A DNA stretch of 64,000 nt from contig JAULJL010000001.1 of assembly GCA_030761205.1 (NCBI GenBank), positions 35,163,145 to 35,227,144 of the forward strand, in the 5' to 3' direction. This DNA is from Fremontodendron californicum. Lineage: Eukaryota; Streptophyta; Magnoliopsida; Malvales; Malvaceae. Shown in pieces: positions 58,099 through 64,000 of the stretch (within the stretch, counting starts at the first letter, position 1; every line of letters starts with the position of its first letter). Made by a program: the position numbers and the translations under genes. Below the pieces are notes generated by a model. It was not told the DNA's origin. It saw nothing but the letters and a program-made list of their open reading frames with translations, and made no database searches.

Positions 58099-59110
58099 CT
58101 ACAATCCCAACTTTCTTGAGAACCAGTTTGAAAGATTAGCTATTACAAATCCAGCAAACACCTGCAATGCAATAATACACCATACAAAAGAATGTAAAAC
58201 ATAGAGCACACTGTGTGTCACCACAAAATCTAATCCACGGTAGAATTTACCTGAGTTGAGCCAAGAATGTAAATTGCCGAGTAATGACGACCGTGAATGA
58301 CCATGTCAGCCAAACAGCCACCATTGCGAGAGAGATGGTAAGTGACATGCCCAATATGGCTACTAGAGAAGTTGTCCGCACAACACATAATGCCCTAGAG
58401 AGGAGAGGTAATTTGAAGAAAGATTAAGAATACATGATGAAACTTAAGATCATAAAAGTTGCATCTTGCATGCTGAGTGCATGAAGCACTTGGAAAATGA
58501 TGCATACCAAAAATAATCAGAGTGTGGAAAAGCCATTAGCAAGGACTATTTCATCCTATTTAGCAGAGTGTGGAAAAGAACAATACTGTACATTCTTACT
58601 TTATTAAAGTACTGTACAACTCCATTTCTTTACTTGAAAAGAACATTACTATACATTCTGGCTTTTGATTAAGAATTGCTTGGGCTATCCTGCAGCAAGA
58701 GATAGACAAAAAAAACAAAACAAAACAAATGGGCAGCAGGTCAAAATTGATTGCCAAAAAATGCAAGTTACCTCCTTGATAACTGGTTTGTTGAGCTGCC
58801 ACATCTAGAAAACCAAAACCAACATTCTAAACAAACAGCAGTGAAAGACAAAACAAGGTCCCCTTGTCTTTCAAATAAATAAAAATACATAGTTATATCC
58901 TTTCTCTACGGGTTCAGTTCCTTTAGTTGACTATTCAACAGACTAAATTCAAATAATTTAATTGATATAAACCATGTACAATAAGAAAATCACAAAAAAA
59001 GGAGAAAAAATGTTTAAAAGGACAGAAATTGAAAGGAGTCTAGAAAGTACCTGAATCGAGATGAATACGGAGTGGACAGTGGCGCTAGTGATTGTGGTGG
59101 GTGCGCCGAC
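58099..59110 (-). pseudogene. Unidentified captured gene: phase-matched exons
   Basis: On the minus strand, exons with GT-AG borders join in one frame: 58804-58772 (33 bp, MWQLNKPVIKE), 58394-58251 (144 bp, GIMCCADNFSSSHIG...GRHYSAIYILGSTQ) and 58161-58099 (63 bp, VFAGFVIANLSNWFSRKLGL then stop). An earlier exon ends at 59051 (AFTER-like donor CAG|GTACTT) and in this frame reads APTTITSATVHSVFISIQ, with a stop further upstream. All junctions are phase 0 and keep the frame open, which argues for a genuine gene or a recent capture. The C-terminal segment is hydrophobic. I do not recognise the family. Confidence 0.6.
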
Positions 59111-59519
59111 GACTGAAGCTCAATGGTGGATATTAATATCATACCAAAAAGAAATTTAAAACCAGAATTCTGGACATTCACAATTATAGGTCAAGAAAGG
59201 GAAGTGAGAAAACAGACGAGAAGCATAATTAAAAGTTTTAGCCTAAAATGAAAATGAGAGAGGAGAGACAAGAGGCTGTGCACCGATTTAGATCTAAAAA
59301 AAATTGGATTAGTTTGATACTAATTGGGCTTTCAATCAAATCATGTAAGTTTTGGACTAAATCAATATAGTCAAATTCAATCCAAACAAATCTTTTTTTG
59401 TCGTCGTAGCCGTTCAAAGAAGTTGATTGAGGAAGAGAGAAACTAAAGGTTTGGGAAGAGAGAAACAGAGGCGGAAGAGAAAGAGAGAATGGGAAAAATA
59501 TCAAAACCCTAAAATATAC

Positions 59520-60228
59520 CCTAACCCTATACCGACGGACATAAATTAACGAACCGTTGCTATAGGATTAATTAATTAAAAATAAAAGAAAAAATTAGAA
59601 TTTCCCGGCTCTAATATGAAAGCGGGGTTTTTCGACAAATATACCGACGGTAGGAAGATAAACCGTTAGTAAAAACCATATCTATACCGACAGTTAATGT
59701 GAAACCGTCAGTATATAGAGGATCTATAGTGACGGATAACAAAGCATCGGTATATGTTAAGTATATTCCGACGGTCATAAAAATCCGTCGCAATTGATCA
59801 TTTATACCTACGGATTACAACCGTCGGTATAGATAACCGGCAATTTGTTTGTAGTGTGTATATACCAACGGTTTTCTACTGACCGTCGGTATAGGTATAC
59901 CTATAGCAACGGATAATTTGGGCGTCGGTATATGTTATGTATATTCTGACGGTTAAAAGAATCCGTCGGAATAGAAACTTTTTACCTACGGGTCGCGACC
60001 GTCGGTATAGATGAGTGTCAGTATTTTACCATTTGTTTGTAGTATATACCAACGGTTTTTCATTGACCGTCGGTATAGGTATACCTATAGCAACGGACTA
60101 GTGGGGCGTCGGTATATGTTATGTATATTCTGACGGTTAAAAAAATCCGTCGGAATAGATACCTTTTACCGACGGATTTCGACCGTCGGTATAGATAACC
60201 GTCAGTATATGGCAATTTGTTTGTAGTG
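59520..60228. repeat. Right subterminal CACTA repeats with triplicated terminus
   Basis: It contains the same ACCGACGG units as the left side. The terminus GCAATTTGTTTGTAGTG is repeated: ends at about 59857, 60048 (with TAGTA) and 60228, about 180-190 bp apart, each followed by ATATACCAACGG or the flank. Confidence 0.85.
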
Positions 60229-60231
60229 GAA

Positions 60232-60660
60232 GACGGGGCCGAAGTCGAACTGTGAGAGGCGGCAGACGGATGTCGGTGCAGCGTTGGTATGGCTTGGGTG
60301 GTGCAGGGGCGAGGAAGAGAAAAAAGAGAGAGAAAAGGGAAAAAGTAAAGAAAAAAGAAAGTGGTGGGGGTAATTTAATTCTGCCCAAATGTTTTAGTGA
60401 TGATTTTCATCATTAGCGACGAAAATTTTCGCCCTAAAAAAATTTTGCCCGCTTGAAATTCTCTCTTGCAATTTAAAATTTCTGACGAAATATTCTGTAT
60501 TTCTGACAGAATATTTCATCCGAAATAATATTTCGGACGAAAATTTCGTAAGAAATTACATTTTGGTGTATAACTATTTTCAAGACATCAAAATAAATAT
60601 AATTTCCTACAGAATTTTTCACAATTTTCAAGACACCAAAATGTGATTTTCAATTCCGTC
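60232..60660. mobile_element. Probable end of the older CACTA element
   Basis: After the GAA duplication the sequence continues the 5' side of the TNP2-type element. It includes short inverted motifs (ATTTTCGTC/GACGAAAATT, TTCTGACAGAATATTTC, CCGTCGG) typical of subterminal regions. Homology to 13378 resumes exactly at 60661. Confidence 0.5.
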
Positions 60661-62090
60661 GGAGTTTTAATTACTTGGTTTTGTCAAATTTTAATTAATC
60701 ATTTCAATTAACATTATGTGATTTTTGCAATCTATATTATAATGTGATCGATTGAGTTAGTGTCACATGTCAAGTGAGACTAGGGCTGTAAATGAACCGA
60801 GCTTGAACGAACAAGCTTTTGTTCGTGTTCGTTTATTTATTTTTGAGCTTGTTCGTGTTCGGTTCGTGTTCGTTAAGGATTTTCAAATTATGTTCAAGCT
60901 CTGTTCGTTTAAAATTGAGTGTGTTCGTGTTCGTTTATTTAATGTTCACGAACAAGTTCATTTAATGTTCACGAACTTGTTCGTGAACATTAAATGAACA
61001 TGTTCATGAACATATAATTGAACATGTTCACGAACAATAAAAAAAATGTTCATGAACAATAAATAAACAAACAAATATAAAACAAGTCAATTTTATATTA
61101 TTATTAAATATAAAATAATAAAATATAAACATAATTAAATTTATTACTAAATTATTAAATTTAAGTTATTAAATAATATTAATTATATTATAAATAAAAT
61201 ACAAATAATAATAATAATTAATTAATTATATTATAAACGAACATAAACGAGCTTTAAACAAATTAATAAACGAGCTTGAAACGAACCATAAACGAGCTTG
61301 TTCGTGAACATAAACGAACCGAACATACATCTGTTCGAACTCGGTTCGTTTAATAAACGAACATTAAAATTGTGTTCATAATCGTTTATTTAGCTTAATA
61401 AACGAACATAAACAAACAGAAATCGAACGGTTCACGAACGGTTCGTCGAACGCTCTGTTCGTTTACAGCCCTAAGTGAGACCAATTCAATTAAAGTAAAT
61501 ATAAAAAATCAAATAAATTATTATATTAAATAATATAATAAGGGTATTAATGTTTTTTTAATTTTTTATATAATTTTTATTTTAAAAAAATTACCAACTT
61601 TTTTTTTTAAAAAGCTATTCACTTTTTTAAAAAAAAACTATCGTCCATACATACATAATTGTTTTTAAAATATTTTTCACATAATATTTTTTTCTTTGAC
61701 GATCATTGTAGGTGTGGTGTGTATATAACTAGTATAGTATAAAACATTATTAACCAGTTATTTAGATCTAACAAATTTTCTGAAAATTAGGCTGAGGCTG
61801 TGGACGTTTCCTGTCTAGATTCATTTCTAATTTAGACGTGAACATGTCCTCGTCAAGCTCAATTTTTTTTTTTTTTTTCCCTGAACATTCCTCAAGCTCA
61901 AATTTTAAATCGTAAGAAAATGACAAAAAGCATGCCTAAAAAAAGAGAGCAGAAAATGTCAGAATAATTCTGCAATAGCAGTGATGTCTGATGTGATTTA
62001 ATAAAGTTGAGACATTTTTTTTTACATTTTACAATATTTCTGCATTAAATTGTGAGATGCTTTCTTTATTTCTTTTTACTATACTAGAAA
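60661..62090. repeat. Segment homologous to 13378-14400
   Basis: This is a colinear copy interrupted by a hAT-like MITE at 60781-61473. It is probably the distal end of duplication unit B. Confidence 0.8.
60781..61473. mobile_element. hAT-like MITE, GTTCGTG-rich
   Basis: The ends are TAGGGCTGTAAATGAAC and GTTCGTTTACAGCCCTA. The 8-bp duplication AGTGAGAC is perfect (60773-60780 and 61474-61481). The interior is full of GTTCGTGTTCG / CGAACATAAACGA palindromic units. The matching empty site lies in the paralogous sequence near 13496. Confidence 0.88.
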
Positions 62091-62159
62091 AATATTCACG
62101 TTTCGTTACTAATATATTATCGAATAAAAAAGCAGAATTAACGATAATTTAAAAAAATA

Positions 62160-62480
62160 ATAACTTCCATCATTATACGATATTTGATATCAAATTGAGA
62201 GTTATTTGATATAATCAATTCGATTCGATAATTTCGGACAAAAAAAAATTATACGATACAAATATAATATGGATAAATAATTAAAACACGACATAAATAC
62301 GATTAAATATATAACGTGTCAAAATTTATATAAATGTATAATACCTTCAATACGATTATGATATGAAAAAGTAATACGAACACGGCGACATGTGACACAA
62401 AATTGAGAGTTATTTGAATAATGTCAATTAGATATGACAATTTTGAACATAACATGATTATACGTTAATTATGAAATTTA
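62160..62480. repeat. Dispersed ~215-bp repeat, proximal copies
   Basis: AAATTGAGAGTTATTTGA, CAATTTCGGACA, ACAACATGATTATACG, AAAACACGACA and AACGTGTCAAAATTTATATA recur here and, in two copies, at 63610-64000. Confidence 0.7.
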
Positions 62481-62699
62481 AATTTATGATAATTGTTTAT
62501 TTATAAATTACGTAATTTATATGTATTTTTAAATGTTATTTATATATATATATATATATTTCTAAAAATATTTAGACTTTATTGTATACTATATATTTTT
62601 ATTTATATGAGGTAAGAAATAATAAATAAATAAAATTACGATTTGTATTTTATTCTTTTATAAGATCGATTTTTTCTTTCACATAAGTTAGCAGCAAGT

Positions 62700-63310
62700 T
62701 CTTATAAATACATCATTTGAAATTAAAATAATTAATAAAATAAATTTTTTTAATTTTTTTTCGAGCCGGTTGGGTACGGATCCTAAACCGACTCGTGAGT
62801 TAACGTGCGGACCAACCCCTTTAAATACATCATTTAAAATTAAAATAATTAATAAAATATTTTTTTTTACCTTTTTCTCCGAGCTGGTCAGGTACGGATC
62901 CTAAATCGACCCGCGAGTCAATGTGTGGACTAACCTTTTTAAATATATTATTTAAAAATAAAATAAAAGCTAATTAATAAAATAAATTTATTTATTTTTT
63001 ACTTTTTTCCATGAGAGTCGGGTACGGATCCTAAATCGACCCGCAAGTCAATGTGCAGACCAACACCTTTAAATACATCATCTAAAAATAAAATAAAGTA
63101 ACATAAAATAAAAAACTATAAATAATAAATAAAATAATTTTTTAATTTTTTTCCAAGCGGGTCTATTACGGATCCTAAATCAATCCGCAAGTGAAAGTAT
63201 GAGTCAACTCGATATACCATTTAAAATTAAAATAAAAGTAATTAATAAAATAAATTTCTTATTTTAATTTTTTTCTCGAACGATTGGGGTACAGATTCTA
63301 AATATTTTAT
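62700..63310 (+). repeat. Tandem minisatellite, ~115-130-bp unit, about five copies
   Basis: Each unit has TTTAAATACATCATTTAAAA, AATTAATAAAATAAA, a GAGC(C/T)GGT box, GGTACGGATCCTAAA(C/T)CGAC and GTGCGGACCAAC. The units start near 62706, 62820, 62938, 63068 and 63205. Confidence 0.85.
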
Positions 63311-63609
63311 ATAAAATTTGATAAAATAAAAAGAAAATGAGGAAAGGCTATCTCATGCATTTGGAGATAATTTTTATAGATAATTATTATAGATTATAGA
63401 TATGCAAATAATATTTCATTTTTATCCAAACAATTGTAATCTTTCACTTCTATCCAAAATCATAATTTAATGACCTATATAAGCCGGCAAACACTGAAAG
63501 GCCTTGAAAATTAAATTTGAATTTGAATTAATATTTTATAATAAATTTGAAAAATAAAAAAATAAGAGTAGTAAAGATAATAATTTAGAAAAATAATAAT
63601 TTTTATTTT

Positions 63610-64000
63610 TATACGACACCTGGTATAAAATTGAGAGTTATTTGAATATGATCAATTACATTCGGCAATTTCCAATACAACATAATTATACGATACGAAC
63701 ATAACATGAAAAAAATAATTAAAACACGACATGACACAAAAAATAACATGAACACGACACAAACACACGAATGTGTCAAAATCTACATAAAACAAATTAT
63801 TAACGTGTCAAATTTTATATAAATATATAATACCTTGAATACGATTATAACAGAAAAAATAATACGAACATGATGACGCGCGACACAAATTTGTGAGTTA
63901 TTTGAATAGTGCCAATTAGACTGGGCAATTTCGGACACAACATGATTATACAACTCGAACACAACATGAAAAAAGTAATTAAAATACGACACAAAAAAAT
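63610..64000. repeat. Dispersed ~215-bp repeat, distal copies
   Basis: Two units are related to 62160-62480, the last cut by the window end. Confidence 0.7.

Larger units (their letters stand above)
55511..60228 (-). mobile_element. Complete CACTA element carrying host-gene exons
   Basis: The terminal inverted repeats are CACTACAAACAAATTGCCAT at 55511 and its reverse complement ending at 60228. The 3-bp target duplication GAA is perfect (55508-55510 and 60229-60231). Subterminal regions are filled with TATACCGACGG / CCGTCGGTATA palindromes. There is no transposase inside. Instead, minus-strand exons with GT-AG borders occur (tafazzin-like, and two unidentified). It is inserted in the upstream part of the older TNP2-type CACTA. 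Orientation is assigned from the exons. Confidence 0.9.

Overview
The window looks like nuclear DNA of a flowering plant, most likely a eudicot. It is AT-rich and has long gene-free stretches. Its only clear host genes are hydroxyproline-rich extensins, and almost everything else is plant-type transposable element sequence: Ty1/copia, TRIM, Tat/Ogre-like Ty3/gypsy LTRs, an L1-type LINE with an RRM protein, tRNA-derived SINEs, CACTA, hAT and Mutator-like elements. I see no rRNA, no genuine tRNA gene, no CRISPR array and no bacterial-style operon. I cannot name the species from sequence alone.

Layout. 1-4860: a LINE ORF1-like (DUF4283-type) relic on the minus strand, split by a complete copia element (246-4684, TSD CTTGC). 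5506-24690: a tandem segmental duplication. Unit A begins at 5506 and unit B at 15379, and each carries one minus-strand extensin gene (8127-9797 intact; 23353-24533 with a one-base frameshift). Unit A was later hit by a TRIM (6222-7409) and unit B by a second copy of the same copia element (18652-23049, minus strand, TSD CCCTC) and by a 1.7-kb insertion of unknown type. The empty sites are visible in the opposite unit. 25-34 kb: SINEs, a hAT element with a nested hAT MITE, a long Tat/Ogre-like LTR (27344 to about 30600), tandem repeats, and a GCAACG-repeat element carrying a nested Mutator-like MITE. 34-37 kb: mostly unassigned, with a broken R2R3-MYB exon and a 396-bp TRIM. 37.8-48.9 kb: an inverted-repeat structure into which a Mutator-like MITE and a LINE were inserted. 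The LINE has an intact ORF1; its ORF2 is broken by one stop codon, one frameshift and a hAT MITE. 49.5-60.7 kb: a small CACTA, a hAT-like MITE, a second Tat/Ogre-like LTR end, a decayed TNP2-type CACTA transposase gene, and a complete CACTA element (55511-60228, TSD GAA) that carries spliced exons of host genes, including a tafazzin-like exon. 60.7-62.1 kb: sequence homologous to 13.4-14.4 kb, suggesting that the far end of unit B has been pushed about 36 kb away by insertions. 62.1-64 kb: AT-rich tandem and dispersed repeats.

The extensins are secreted structural cell-wall proteins. The element genes do not work together with them. The strongest story is the nested insertion history and the non-autonomous copia family, which keeps Gag-protease but has lost integrase and reverse-transcriptase catalytic parts by deletions shared between its two copies.
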